Assembly (NCBI GenBank): GCA_026004675.1
Contig: BPJP01000007.1
Coordinates: 170,064 to 234,063, forward strand
DNA length: 64,000 bases
From: Gemmatales bacterium
GTDB lineage: Bacteria > Planctomycetota > Planctomycetia > Gemmatales > Gemmataceae
Direction of reading: 5' to 3'
The notes under the pieces were generated by a model that had not been told where the DNA came from, did no database searches, and worked only from the letters and a program-made list of their open reading frames with translations. Made by a program: the position numbers and the translations under genes. Positions within the stretch are counted from its first letter, which is position 1; the number at the start of each line of letters is the position of its first letter. Below are positions 28,331-37,466 of the stretch, piece after piece.

Positions 28331-28437
28331 TGCTTCCCCGACGCCAAATCGCGAATCCTCCTGCGTTGTCGGCCGGGAACACGCGCTAATATCTGGCCAT
28401 ATCTTATTTTCCACCAATATCTTGCAGACAATTTCGG

Positions 28438-28455
28438 AGCCAGACCGGCTTTTTT
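28438..28455 (+). terminator. Possible weak terminator after the reverse transcriptase gene
   Basis: AGCC (28438-28441) can pair with GGCT (28447-28450) around a 5-base loop, directly followed by six T residues. The stem is only 4 bp, so it is weak, but its position about 110 bp after the RT stop and before the next gene fits a terminator. Confidence 0.35.
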
Positions 28456-28530
28456 GTGGAGTTTGGCTTGAAACGTGTGTATACTATTGGACAGATAAAC
28501 ACTACTACCTTCAGTTCAAGGAGCACGCCC

Positions 28531-29187
28531 ATGAATCCGCAAAGCGAGTCGGGTCGGAACGAAAATGGCCAGTTCGCCAAAGGCAACCGCTTCGGCAAAG
28601 GCAATCCTTTCGCCAGGCAAGTAGCTCAGCTGCGCAAAGCACTGGTCGATGCGTTTTCTGAAGAGGATATCGCAGAAATTGCTGAGAAGCTGAAGCAAAT
28701 GTGCCTGGAAGGGAACCTGGCAGCGATCAAGATCGTCTTTTCCTATCTGTTGGGCAAGCCGGATGCGCCGGTCGATCCGGACACGTTGGACTTGCAGGAA
28801 TGGCAAATCCGCGAGCAGGAGCCGACCATAGCGGAGTTGCACGCCTTGTCGCAAAGCTATTTGCCGGCTGGGTTTGCGAACATCATCGCTCATGGCCGGG
28901 CAATGGTGAACATGAAGCAGATCATGTCCAACGTGGACGAGATCAACCAGGAAAAAGAACGCCAACGTGCCAAGCGCGAAGCTCGACGAAAGAAAGAAGA
29001 AGAGCGTCGCAGCGAGCGTCGTGGCGTCAGCGCGACGTGTAACGAGCGTCGTGGCGTGAGCGCGACGAGCAACGAGCGTCGCAGCGTGAGCGCGACGAGC
29101 AACGAGCGTCGCAGCGTCAGCGCGACGTGCGAACCGTCAACCAACGGTGAATTTCGCGATCGCTGGCGAGATAAATCAGATGCGTAA
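28531..29187 (+). CDS. DUF5681-like small protein with a repeat-derived tail
   Basis: A 218-residue protein. The N-terminal GRNENGQFAKGNRFGKGNPFARQ resembles the glycine-rich opening of DUF5681-type, terminase-associated proteins, followed by a helical domain (residues 30-85). Residues 120-160 are highly charged. Residues 161-200 are four copies of a ten-residue unit (N/S)ERR(G/S)VSAT(C/S), encoded by the 30-bp tandem repeats, so the tail looks like repeat DNA captured into the reading frame. The ATG at 28531 has AAGGAG 8 bases upstream, and a TATACT box lies at 28480-28485. Function is unknown; DNA binding is plausible. Confidence 0.65.
   Translation: MNPQSESGRNENGQFAKGNRFGKGNPFARQVAQLRKALVDAFSEEDIAEIAEKLKQMCLEGNLAAIKIVFSYLLGKPDAPVDPDTLDLQEWQIREQEPTIAELHALSQSYLPAGFANIIAHGRAMVNMKQIMSNVDEINQEKERQRAKREARRKKEEERRSERRGVSATCNERRGVSATSNERRSVSATSNERRSVSATCEPSTNGEFRDRWRDKSDA
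29011..29130 (+). repeat. Four tandem 30-bp repeats inside a coding region
   Basis: Units start at 29011, 29041, 29071 and 29101, each exactly 30 bp, with a common core close to CGAGCGTCGCAGCGTGAGCG. They differ at a few positions (TGG/CAG and CGTCAG/CGTGAG). There is no unique spacer between copies, so this is not a CRISPR. The same core occurs in reverse orientation at 29311-29400. Confidence 0.9.
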
Positions 29188-29310
29188 AGTCTCTACTTAG
29201 ACCTATAGCGGACTGTCGAGGTCGGAAAATCGGCCTCGCGGGACGCTCTGGCGGAATTTTTTGAAAAAGCGAGAGCTTTTCTGCGGAGACGGTGCGCGCA
29301 ACACGTCGCG

Positions 29311-29400
29311 AAACACGTCGCGCTCACGCTGCGACGCTCGCAATTGGTCGCGCTAACGCTGCGACGCTCGCAATTGGTCGCGCTGACGCTGCGACGCTCG
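29311..29400 (-). repeat. Three tandem 30-bp repeats in inverted orientation
   Basis: Units start at 29311, 29341 and 29371. Each contains CGCT(C/A/G)ACGCTGCGACGCTCG, the reverse complement of the core at 29011-29130, with the same 30-bp period. The unit spacer CAATTGGT is shared by the second and third copies. Together with the upstream set they could form a long imperfect stem around a loop of about 180 bases. The 295 bases between the two neighbouring genes hold little else; a TTGACA box lies at 29430-29435. Confidence 0.88.
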
Positions 29401-29482
29401 CGTAGTTATCTCTTTCGTTAGTATACAACTTGACAGAGTATTATAAAACACATTCATACCATCAACATCGAGGAGCCTGCCG

Positions 29483-29923
29483 ATGCGTTTTCGACTGACC
29501 AAGGATTTTGAGAAGCAGGTGACGGATTATGTGCGAGCGGGTGGTTTCGACTGGGTGGCGGCGGAGGCGGCTGGGGTGCCGTGGAGCGTCTACATGCGTT
29601 GGCTTGGCCGGGGCCGACGTCGTGATGCGAGAAACCCGTATCGGTCGTTTTACCTCTCGGTGATGCAGGCCAAGGCGCAGGCGCGGTTGAAAGCGGAGAT
29701 CGTTTGCCGGGAGGAACGGCCTTTGGAATGGCTGCGGTACGGGCCAGGGCGGGAAGACAATCGGCCCGGGTGGACGTCGGCGGCCAAGCCGACGAGCGAG
29801 AACACGCTCGACCACGCGTTGGTCTACGACCTGGCGGCGATCGTGCAAGACATGGCCGAGCAGGTCCCGGCGATGCAGAAGCGGATCGACGATTTTCTCC
29901 ACGCTTTCGATCCGGATTGGTAG
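29483..29923 (+). CDS. Small HTH protein, terminase-small-subunit-like
   Basis: A 146-residue protein. Residues about 20-45 (GGFDWVAAEAAGVPWSVYMRWLGRGR) read as a helix-turn-helix of the homeodomain-like/terminase small subunit type. The rest is basic in the middle (REERPLEWLRYGPGRED) and ends in an amphipathic helix (MAEQVPAMQKRIDDFLHAF). GAGGAG lies 7 bases before the ATG. It probably binds DNA, but no phage structural or large terminase gene is present, so a phage role is not supported. It sits beside the 28531 gene and the repeat array. Confidence 0.6.
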   Translation: MRFRLTKDFEKQVTDYVRAGGFDWVAAEAAGVPWSVYMRWLGRGRRRDARNPYRSFYLSVMQAKAQARLKAEIVCREERPLEWLRYGPGREDNRPGWTSAAKPTSENTLDHALVYDLAAIVQDMAEQVPAMQKRIDDFLHAFDPDW

Positions 29924-30259
29924 TCTTTTTGGCGAGTGGGTGAAGATGGAATCGCCCGACGACCGTCGCCGGGCGTTCCATATGGGGAAGAGTCGGTACC
30001 CAAGTTTGCTGTCGGAGCGGGAGGGTTGCGGAAATGTTCCCGGTATTCCCGCAACTCCCCGTTCCCAGGCTCTTCCCTGTTCCCAAAGCGAACGGTCGGC
30101 CAATCGAAACTTGCGCCGGCAACCGGGAATTTTTGCGATGTCTCGACTGCGAATAGTGGCGTGGCGACCGTTGCGAAAACGGGCGAGGAATTTCTTTTCT
30201 TTCTGCCGGCGGTATGGGATTCTCTGGAAGGTATTGATTTGTTTTGGCGCCAAGGTCGC
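29924..30259. other. Noncoding stretch with several inverted repeats
   Basis: These 336 bases have no credible gene. Several complementary segments are visible: 29947-29980 (below); GTTGCGG 30025-30031 with CCGCAAC 30049-30055; TTCCCGG 30037-30043 with CCGGGAA 30123-30129; and AACGGTCG 30091-30098 with CGACCGTT 30165-30172. The segment is also rich in TTCCC words. It may be a structured RNA or a decayed palindromic element. Confidence 0.45.
29947..29980 (+). terminator. Hairpin after the HTH gene, possible terminator
   Basis: TGGAA and CGCCCG on the left pair with CGGGCG and TTCCA on the right, with one bulged T and a small loop around 29960-29968. It starts 24 bp after the stop of the 29483 gene. 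There is no T run after it, so intrinsic termination is uncertain. Confidence 0.4.
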
Positions 30260-31633
30260 ATGATGTCTGCCGACAACGAACGATCGCCGACTTTCGTTCG
30301 CTATATGGTTTTGGCGTGGTTATGCGCGGCGGCGGCAATCGCTTATATCTGCCGAAACTCGATTGCCGTTGCCGAGAATACGATCCGCACCGCGCTGGGG
30401 TTGTCCGACTTCGAGATTGTCGGCATCACGTTGACGCCCAAAGACCAAATGGGCTATGCGATGAGCGCGTTCTTCGTCACCTATGCGATTTTTCAATTGC
30501 CTACGGGTTGGCTGGGCCATCGCCTTGGAACCAGAAAGGCGTTGCCGATCTTCGCGGTGTTGTGGTCTGTGTTCACGGCATGGCTGGGACTGGCGAGCGG
30601 CTTTGTCTCGCTGATGTTGGCCCGACTTGGCGGCGGGATGGCCCAGGCAGGCATTTTCCCTTGTTGTACCAACACGACGGCGAAATGGTTCCCCACGACG
30701 GGAAGGGGATTTGCCAGTGGAGCACTGGGCAGTTTCATGTCTGTAGGCGGAGCGCTTGGCGCGGTGCTGACCGGCTATTTGCTGTGGTTGTTCGAGCAAC
30801 AAGAGTTCCTCGACTTCTGTCAGCGCGTCGGCGTCGTCAGGATGGTCGGTGTTCCAGATTGGCGATGGGTTTTTCTGTTGTTTAGCATTCCAGGAATGGC
30901 GTGGGCCATTTGGTTTTATGTCTGGTTTCGTGATTATCCGGACGAGCATCGGTCGGTTAATGTCGAGGAGTTGGCCATCATATACGAGAACGCGGCGCCG
31001 CCGGCGCGGAGCGAACACGAGCCGACGCCTTGGCGGCAAATCCTCACGAGCCGGGCGATGTGGTGGATTTGCGGGCAGCAGTTTTGCCGCGCCGCCGGTT
31101 ACATTTTTTTTGCCAGTTGGTTTGCCACGTATCTTCAGGAGACACGGCACGTCAATACAGCGGAATCTGGAGTCTTGACAAGCCTGCCGTTATTGGCGGT
31201 GGTGGTCGGCAGCCTGCTGGGCGGCCGGGTTTCCGATCTCATCATGGAGCGAACGGGGAGTGTCCGTTTAAGTCGCCAGGTTCTTGCGGCGGTGACCCAG
31301 GCGATTTGCGGATTGTTGGTGCTGGTTTCGTACCCGATCAGCCAAGCCTGGCTGGCCGTGATGGTGATCAGCATGGGCGCGTTCTTCTCGGCGGTAGCCG
31401 GGCCGTGCGGCTATACCATTACGATCGATTTGGGAGGCAGGCACGTGACGACGGTATTCAGCATGATGAACATGTCGGGGAATATCGGGGCGATTGTTTT
31501 CCCGGCGATGGCGCCGCGGCTGGTCGCGCTGACAGGGGATTGGGATCTGGTGTTGCTCGCCTTTGCTGGCTTCTATTTCGCGGCGGCGATTTGCTGGGCC
31601 TGTCTCGACCCTCGGGAAAAAGTCGCCGACTGA
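30260..31633 (+). CDS. MFS transporter (anion:cation symporter-like)
   Basis: A 457-residue major facilitator protein with about 12 membrane helices. The loop LGHRLGTRKAL after helix 2 is the MFS signature GxxxDRxGxRk in variant form, and ARLGGGMAQAGIFPCCTNTTAKWFPTTGRGFASG matches the helix 4-5 motif of the ACS (organic anion) family that includes glucarate and hexuronate carriers. The substrate is likely an organic acid but is not defined. The ATG at 30260 (second Met at 30263) is chosen because the upstream open frame lies in the structured noncoding stretch. Confidence 0.85.
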   Translation: MMSADNERSPTFVRYMVLAWLCAAAAIAYICRNSIAVAENTIRTALGLSDFEIVGITLTPKDQMGYAMSAFFVTYAIFQLPTGWLGHRLGTRKALPIFAVLWSVFTAWLGLASGFVSLMLARLGGGMAQAGIFPCCTNTTAKWFPTTGRGFASGALGSFMSVGGALGAVLTGYLLWLFEQQEFLDFCQRVGVVRMVGVPDWRWVFLLFSIPGMAWAIWFYVWFRDYPDEHRSVNVEELAIIYENAAPPARSEHEPTPWRQILTSRAMWWICGQQFCRAAGYIFFASWFATYLQETRHVNTAESGVLTSLPLLAVVVGSLLGGRVSDLIMERTGSVRLSRQVLAAVTQAICGLLVLVSYPISQAWLAVMVISMGAFFSAVAGPCGYTITIDLGGRHVTTVFSMMNMSGNIGAIVFPAMAPRLVALTGDWDLVLLAFAGFYFAAAICWACLDPREKVAD

Positions 31634-31663
31634 GATTTCGCCGGCGATGAAAGCTCGAGAGGA

Positions 31664-32845
31664 TTACTGCAATTGCAGTGCCTGTTCCGCGGCAGCCCGG
31701 CCAGGAGTCGTCAGCCGCAGCATGCCTTCTTCTTCCAGGCGGATCAGTCCTCGCCGCTCCGCACGACGCACGACTCGCCGAGCGAACCGGGGATCCCAAT
31801 TGAGGTGCTCCTGGAGATGGTCGATGCGATTTTCGCGTTCCGCGTCGGCCGTCTTCTCATGATTGAAGAGATGGATGGCGAGCATGAGCTGCGCGAAATC
31901 CCAGCGCTGCTGTTGCCGCCGGCGAAGGACGGCAAGGACGCCTCGCTGGGGAGCGAACAGCAAGACGAGGCTGAACATGGCGCCGGCAACGGTCGCCATC
32001 GAACCGGAGATGCAGGTGTCGAGCATCCGGGGGTGCGCCAGCCAATAGCCCAACACGCCGCACAAAGCCGCCAAAAGCGCGCTGAAACCGATCATCCACG
32101 CCAACCGGTCGGTGAGCAGATAAGCCGTGGCCGGGGGCACAATCATCAAGGCGACCACGAGGATCGAACCAACGGTTTCGAAAGCGCCGACTGCCGTGAT
32201 CGAAACCAGGACCATCAACCCGTAATGCAAGAGCCAGGGAGCGAACCCCAGCGCTGCCGCCAGGCTGGCATCGAAAGTGGCCAGCTTCAATTCTTTGTAA
32301 AATAAAAGTATAAAAGTTAAATTTATAATCAAGATGATTCCCATTACCCAAAGCGACTTCGGTCCCAGGTCGATGCCGCCTCGAGTCGGCATGACATGTC
32401 CATGGTCGGCGTGTTCGGCGCTGGCCGTCGCTTCGCCGCCAATCACGAGCCGATTGAACGGAGCGAATTCGGGTTTTCCCAGCAGGACGCAGTTTTCATC
32501 GAGGTGGACGCCGCGCAGAAAACCGGAGATCAGCAATACGCCGATGCAGAAAAGGACAGGAAACACCAGGCCAATGGCGGCGTCTTCCTTGACCAGTCGG
32601 GTACGATGCAGCCCTTCGACAAGGAGGACGGTGACGATGCCAGCGAGGGCGGCCCCGCCGATGAGCAAGGGTGAAGACAGATCGCGTGTGATGAAGAAAG
32701 CCAGGACGATGCCGAACAGAATCGAATGGCTGATGGCGTCACTCATCAGCGCCAGCCGCCTGAGAACGAGGAAGACGCCCGGCAACGCACAGGCGCTGGC
32801 GGTGACCACGAGGATGGCCTGAACTTCCAGGTCCAAAAGGGACAT
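31664..32845 (-). CDS. Metal ABC transporter permease fused to a C-terminal winged helix
   Basis: A 393-residue protein. Residues 1-305 are an ABC-3 family permease (ZnuB/MntB type): LALMSDAISHSILFGIVLAF, and GAFETVGSILVVALMIVPPATAYLLTDRL with the EAA-like region. Residues about 315-393 (WDFAQLMLAIHLFNHE ... LNWDPRFARRVVRRAERRGLI) form a winged-helix domain like those of DtxR-type or MarR-type regulators. A His-rich loop (EHADHGHVMPTRGG) fits Zn or Mn traffic. No ATPase or binding-protein gene is adjacent on this strand, so partners must be elsewhere. Confidence 0.8.
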   Translation of the reverse strand: MSLLDLEVQAILVVTASACALPGVFLVLRRLALMSDAISHSILFGIVLAFFITRDLSSPLLIGGAALAGIVTVLLVEGLHRTRLVKEDAAIGLVFPVLFCIGVLLISGFLRGVHLDENCVLLGKPEFAPFNRLVIGGEATASAEHADHGHVMPTRGGIDLGPKSLWVMGIILIINLTFILLFYKELKLATFDASLAAALGFAPWLLHYGLMVLVSITAVGAFETVGSILVVALMIVPPATAYLLTDRLAWMIGFSALLAALCGVLGYWLAHPRMLDTCISGSMATVAGAMFSLVLLFAPQRGVLAVLRRRQQQRWDFAQLMLAIHLFNHEKTADAERENRIDHLQEHLNWDPRFARRVVRRAERRGLIRLEEEGMLRLTTPGRAAAEQALQLQ

Positions 32846-32964
32846 ATGTTTGGCCCCGGCGCAAGAGGGTCGTAGGCAAAGCCGAACCCTTTTATTATTA
32901 CGATGAAGAAGCTGGCAGCAAAGCGGCGTTTTTGTCGAAATCCGGCGACGTTGTCGGAAGGGGA

Positions 32965-35900
32965 TCAGCTACAGCCGCTGGTTGCGCCGCAGGTATCGCA
33001 TTTGCAGCAGGCGCCGGAACGCACCAACGTTAGCTGGCCGCATTCGCTGCAAGGATCGCCTTCGTAGCCTTTCATGCGGGCGACGCGGATTGCCTGCTCC
33101 ATGGGGTCGAGTGTCGCCGTGACGCTTTCTTTGTCAGCGACGTGATGTTTGCCGTTCTTCGGTTGAAGATGGACATGATCGCTGCGCGGCACATGGATGC
33201 GTTCGCTGCGTGCGACTGGATCGATGAGGCGTTCGGAGACGATCTCTTCGGCTTCGTAGTCGGGTTCGGTTTCCTGCTGGTGGAGGGCGTCGCCGCGCAG
33301 ATCCTCGGGCCGGACATGTGCCAGGTCGTGCCGCCCCAAATAGGTAATGGCCAATTCCCGAAAGATATAGTCGATGATGGACGTTGTCATTTTGATATGC
33401 GGGTTTCCGGTGACGACGCCGTTGGGTTCGAAGCGCGTGAATAAGAAGGCGTCGACGAACTCTTCGAGGGGGACGCCGTGTTGCAGACCTAACGAGACGG
33501 CGATGGCGAAGCAGTTGGTCATGCTGCGGAAGGCCGCTCCTTCGCGGTGCATGTCGATGAAGATTTCGCCGAGGGTGCCGTCTTCGTATTCTCCCGTGCG
33601 CAAATAGACTTTGTGGTTGCCGATGCGGGCTTTTTGCGTGTAGCCGGCCCGGCGGTCGGGGAGTCGGCGTCGGCGAGCCAGATAGCGGTGTACGATTCTC
33701 TCGGCGATTTTGACCGGTTCCGCTTTCAATTCGGTCGCGACAGGCTCGATGACATCGCTGACCGTGTTGAGCGGCTGGCTGAGTTTCGAGCCGTCGCGGT
33801 ACAAGGCATTGGCTTTGAGCATCAGTTGCCAGCTCAAGCGGTAGGCACGTTTGACATCGTCGATGGTGGCGGAGTGGGGCATGTTGATGGTTTTGGAGAT
33901 GGCTCCGGAGATGAAGGGTTGGGCCGCCGCCATCATGCGGATATGGGCTTCGACGGACAGATAGCGCTGGCCTTTCTTGCCGCACTTGTTGGCACAATCG
34001 AAAACCGGATAGTGCTCGGGTTTCAGATGCGGCGCGCCTTCGATGGTCATCGTGCCACAGACGACTTCGTTGGCGTCGTTGATTTGTTCGCGGGTGAAGC
34101 CCAAGGCGGTCAAAAGATCGAAGTCCGGGGCATTCAGTTGTTCTTTATCGAAGCCGAGCTTCTTGGTGCAGAACTCGTCGCCGAGGGTCCAGCGGTTGAA
34201 GACGAAGGAGAGATCAAAGGTACTGGGCAATTGGCTTTCGACGCGAGCGAGGACGTCGTCGGTAAAGCCTTTGGCTTTGAGGGTGTCGAAGTTGACGTGG
34301 GGACAGCCTTGAAGGGTGCCGGTACCACGGCAATAGCGGACGATGTCGTCGATTTGTTGCTGCGAATAGCCGAGGCGAGCCAGGGCCGGAGGTACTGAAG
34401 CGTTGATGATCTTGAAGTAGCCGCCGCCCGCCAGCTTTTTGAACTTGACCAGCGCGAAATCCGGCTCGACGCCGGTGGTATCGCAATCCATCACCAGAGC
34501 GATGGTGCCGGTGGGAGCGATGACGGTGACTTGGGCGTTGCGGTAGCCGAACTTTTCGCCCAGTTCCAGCATTCGGTCGCATTCCTGCCTAGCCGCCTGC
34601 AAGAGATAAGGAGGACAAGCGGATTCGTCGATGCCGACAGGCGTGATCGATAGACCTTCATATTCGTGAGGTGGCGCGTTGTAAGCGGCCCGGCGATGGT
34701 TGCGGATGACGCGGAGCATGGCGTCGCGATTGGCGTGGTAACGGGGAAAGGGTCCGAGTTCGGCAGCGAGTTCGGCTGACATCGTGTAAGCGGCGGCATG
34801 CATCAGCGCCGTCAAGGCGGCGCATTGCGCCCGGCCTTCTTTCGAATCATAAGGAATGCCTTGGACCATCAAAAGAGAGCCAAGATTGGCGTAGCCCAAA
34901 CCCAACGTGCGGAAGTCATGCGACTTCTGAGCCACTGCTTCGCTGGGGAATTGGGCCATGTAAACCGAAATTTCCAGGACGATCGTCCACAGCCGACACG
35001 CGTGGCGGAAACGGTCGACATCGAACAGGCCTGTTTCAGGGTCGTAGAACTTCAGCAGGTTCAACGATGCGAGGTTGCAGGCGGTATCGTCAAGGAACAT
35101 GTATTCGGAGCAGGGATTGCTGGCGTTGATCCGGCCATCGGCGGGACAGGTATGCCATTCGTTGATGGTTGTGTCGAACTGGACGCCCGGGTCCGCGCAC
35201 GACCAGGCGGCATAGGCGATCTGGTCCCAGAGATCGGTTGCCGCCAGCGTTTTGCACGGTTTGGGAGGACGGTTCTCCCTGCGGGCTTTTTCCTTTTCGG
35301 TTCGCCAGTACAGATGCCAATCGCGATTCTGTTCGACCGCCTCCATGAATTCGTTGGTGATGCGCACGGAGTTGTTGCTGTTCTGGCCGGAGACGGTAGC
35401 GTAGGCTTGCGAATTCCAATCGGTATTGTACTCTTCAAACTCGATGTGGGTGATACCCTGGCGGGCGAGTTGGACGACCCGTTCGATGTAATTGGCAGGG
35501 ACCATGGCGGCGCGGGCTTCTGCGACGGCGCGGCGCAGGTCGCTGTTTTGAGCGGGATCGAAGCGTTGTTCGGCGGCCCATGGGAAACTGTCGGATGGTT
35601 TGGCGCAGGCTTTCAGGATGGCGTTGAGATGTTTTTTGAGCATCTTCGAGCCAGCGACAAGGGCGGCGACCTTTTGCTCTTCGACGACTTTCCAATTGAT
35701 GAATTCCTCGATATCGGGATGGTCGAGATCGAGGACGACCATTTTGGCGGCCCGGCGCGTGGTGCCGCCGGACTTGATAGCGCCGGCAGCACGGTCGCCG
35801 ATTTTGAGGAAGCTCATCAGACCGCTCGATTTGCCTCCACCCGACAGAGGTTCCCCTTCGCCGCGGAGAACCGAGAAGTTGGTGCCGGTCCCGGAGCCAT

Positions 35901-36552
35901 ATTTGAAGATGCGGGCTTCCCGGACCCACAAATCCATGATGCCGTTTGGATTCACCAGATCGTCGGTGATCGACTGGATGAAGCAGGCATGCGGGGCTGG
36001 GTGCTCGTAGGCGTTGGTGGAGCGCTTCAGCTGGCGGGTTTCCGGATCGATGTAGAAATGTCCCTGTGGCGGTCCTTCGATGCCATAGGCCCAATGCAAG
36101 CCGGTATTGAACCATTGCGGGCTGTTCGGAGCGGCCGCCTGGGCTGCCAGCATGTAGCAGATTTCATCGAAGAAGGCGCGAGCGTCGGCTTCGGTGGAAA
36201 AGAATTTTCCTTTCCAACCCCAATACGTCCAGCAACCGGCCAGACGGCGAAACACCTGCCGGGCATCGGTCTCCTGAGTGGTTGCGGTCGATGCTGGCTT
36301 GCTGCGCTGCAACCATTCGGGGACCCCTTCTTCGGCTACGCGCTCGGTTTTTTCGGGAACCCCCGCTTTGCGGAAATATTTTTGGGCCAGCACGTCGACG
36401 GCCACCTGCGACCAGTTCTGCGGCGCCAGCACGTCTTTCATCTCGAAGACGACCGTGCCGTCTGGATTGGTGATGCGCGACGTACGGGGAGTAAACGTGA
36501 AACTGGCGAAGGGGTCCTGGCCTTCGGTGGTATAAACTCGCGGAATATGCAT
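32965..36552 (-). CDS. nrdJ: Vitamin B12-dependent (class II) ribonucleotide reductase
   Basis: Makes deoxyribonucleotides using adenosylcobalamin radical chemistry. The 1195-residue protein shows the class II reductase core: [20 protein letters not shown], the [12 protein letters not shown] region, the active-site [21 protein letters not shown] (Asn, Cys, Glu), [17 protein letters not shown], and [25 protein letters not shown]. The C-terminus carries the redox cysteines and a zinc-like knuckle ([28 protein letters not shown]), as in NrdJ of the long type. The ATG at 36552 has GGAGGAA 6 bases upstream. No intein is seen. dcd lies upstream on the same strand. Confidence 0.96.
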   Translation of the reverse strand: MHIPRVYTTEGQDPFASFTFTPRTSRITNPDGTVVFEMKDVLAPQNWSQVAVDVLAQKYFRKAGVPEKTERVAEEGVPEWLQRSKPASTATTQETDARQVFRRLAGCWTYWGWKGKFFSTEADARAFFDEICYMLAAQAAAPNSPQWFNTGLHWAYGIEGPPQGHFYIDPETRQLKRSTNAYEHPAPHACFIQSITDDLVNPNGIMDLWVREARIFKYGSGTGTNFSVLRGEGEPLSGGGKSSGLMSFLKIGDRAAGAIKSGGTTRRAAKMVVLDLDHPDIEEFINWKVVEEQKVAALVAGSKMLKKHLNAILKACAKPSDSFPWAAEQRFDPAQNSDLRRAVAEARAAMVPANYIERVVQLARQGITHIEFEEYNTDWNSQAYATVSGQNSNNSVRITNEFMEAVEQNRDWHLYWRTEKEKARRENRPPKPCKTLAATDLWDQIAYAAWSCADPGVQFDTTINEWHTCPADGRINASNPCSEYMFLDDTACNLASLNLLKFYDPETGLFDVDRFRHACRLWTIVLEISVYMAQFPSEAVAQKSHDFRTLGLGYANLGSLLMVQGIPYDSKEGRAQCAALTALMHAAAYTMSAELAAELGPFPRYHANRDAMLRVIRNHRRAAYNAPPHEYEGLSITPVGIDESACPPYLLQAARQECDRMLELGEKFGYRNAQVTVIAPTGTIALVMDCDTTGVEPDFALVKFKKLAGGGYFKIINASVPPALARLGYSQQQIDDIVRYCRGTGTLQGCPHVNFDTLKAKGFTDDVLARVESQLPSTFDLSFVFNRWTLGDEFCTKKLGFDKEQLNAPDFDLLTALGFTREQINDANEVVCGTMTIEGAPHLKPEHYPVFDCANKCGKKGQRYLSVEAHIRMMAAAQPFISGAISKTINMPHSATIDDVKRAYRLSWQLMLKANALYRDGSKLSQPLNTVSDVIEPVATELKAEPVKIAERIVHRYLARRRRLPDRRAGYTQKARIGNHKVYLRTGEYEDGTLGEIFIDMHREGAAFRSMTNCFAIAVSLGLQHGVPLEEFVDAFLFTRFEPNGVVTGNPHIKMTTSIIDYIFRELAITYLGRHDLAHVRPEDLRGDALHQQETEPDYEAEEIVSERLIDPVARSERIHVPRSDHVHLQPKNGKHHVADKESVTATLDPMEQAIRVARMKGYEGDPCSECGQLTLVRSGACCKCDTCGATSGCS

Positions 36553-36587
36553 TGATTTCCTCCGTGGCACCAGAGGGACTCCATTCC

Positions 36588-36604
36588 GCAGTGGCTGTCA
36601 CTGC
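36588..36604 (-). promoter_or_regulatory. Small hairpin in the nrdJ leader
   Basis: GCAGTG and CACTGC form a perfect 6-bp stem with a 5-base loop, 36 bases before the nrdJ start. It could affect leader RNA stability. I could not fit a full cobalamin riboswitch around it. Confidence 0.3.
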
Positions 36605-36717
36605 ATCCTGAACCGCTCCGGTCTTGCGAATTGTCCGAACCCGTCACCTGCCCGCGAGATCGAGCCGACGATGGTATTGGTTTGTGCCCGTGTGCGGGCT
36701 GGCACGCAAATGTTTCG

Positions 36718-36894
36718 TTAACGCCGCTTTCGAATGATCAAAGCCACGTTATTGACCCGCCGCCGCATGGTGCACTGGGCGTCCAAATCTGGTTCCGGTG
36801 GTTTGCGCGTTTGCGGCACTGACCGCGATTTCGCCGACGAGCTAGCCTCTTTTTCTTGTGAACGCTGCTGAAGTTCGAGGTCCGTTCTAGTCAT
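36718..36894 (-). CDS. Doubtful 58-residue ORF downstream of dcd
   Basis: Starts at an ATG 20 bp after the dcd stop and encodes 58 very basic and polar residues (MTRTDLELQQRSQEKEASSS ... VNNVALIIRKRR). It has no recognisable domain and only a weak ribosome site. It may be a small conserved protein or simply spurious; comparison with related genomes would decide. Confidence 0.28.
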   Translation of the reverse strand: MTRTDLELQQRSQEKEASSSAKSRSVPQTRKPPEPDLDAQCTMRRRVNNVALIIRKRR

Positions 36895-36914
36895 GATCGA
36901 GCATCCCCATGCGC

Positions 36915-37466
36915 TTATTGGCCCTGAACGACGAAGGGCAGGGTCAAGCCCTTCTGGTCCTGGTACTTGCCGTTCTTGTCGGCATAACTGCGGTGGCAGA
37001 CTTTCTCGCCGCGAAGAAAAATGATCTGGGCGATCCCCTCGTTGGCATAGATTTTCGCAGGCAGCGGCGTCGTGTTGCTGATTTCGAGAGTGATCTTGCC
37101 GCGCCATTCCGGCTCCAGCGGCGTCACATTGACGATGATTCCGCAGCGGGCATAGGTGCTCTTGCCCACGCAAATGGCGATGATGTCGCGGGGAATCTCC
37201 AGGTATTCGACCGTCTCCGCCAAGGCGAAGCTGTTTGGCGGAATCAAACAATAATCCCCTTCGATGTTGACAAAGGAGCGGTCGTCGAAGTTCTTGGGGT
37301 CGACGATAGCCGAATGCACATTGGTAAACACCTTGAACCGGCGCCCCACACGCACATCGTAGCCGTAGCTCGATACGCCATAGGAAATCGTTCCCTTGAC
37401 GTGGGTCGACTCGAACGGGCGGATCACAATGTGGCGTTCGATTTCCCAATCTGGCAAAGCAGCCAT
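36915..37466 (-). CDS. dcd: dCTP deaminase
   Basis: Deaminates dCTP to dUTP, feeding thymidylate synthesis. The 183-residue protein is of normal family length. [10 protein letters not shown] near the N-terminus, [32 protein letters not shown] (with the Ser/Arg substrate loop), and [22 protein letters not shown] with the catalytic Glu of the trimeric dUTPase fold are clear. GGAGG precedes the ATG. Together with nrdJ downstream on the same strand it makes a deoxynucleotide supply pair, although about 360 bp separate them. Confidence 0.94.
   Translation of the reverse strand: MAALPDWEIERHIVIRPFESTHVKGTISYGVSSYGYDVRVGRRFKVFTNVHSAIVDPKNFDDRSFVNIEGDYCLIPPNSFALAETVEYLEIPRDIIAICVGKSTYARCGIIVNVTPLEPEWRGKITLEISNTTPLPAKIYANEGIAQIIFLRGEKVCHRSYADKNGKYQDQKGLTLPFVVQGQ

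Larger units (their letters stand above)
36571..36914. other. Region between nrdJ and dcd
   Basis: This stretch of 344 bases between two minus-strand genes holds the nrdJ leader hairpin and one doubtful small ORF (36718-36894, minus). No clear terminator or promoter boxes were found. Confidence 0.4.

Noticed and set aside
29011..29400. CRISPR array
   Set aside because: The 30-bp units are directly joined without unique spacers, vary in sequence, and are partly coding.
26768..29400. Diversity-generating retroelement
   Set aside because: The RT has PQGxxxSP rather than the DGR-type SQ motif, and the repeat differences are not adenine-specific.
29483..29923. Prophage remnant based on terminase-like small genes
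   Set aside because: No large terminase, portal, capsid, integrase or attachment site is present.
36553..36717. Cobalamin riboswitch before nrdJ
   Set aside because: GCCACTG and a small hairpin are present, but I could not place the other conserved B12-box segments.
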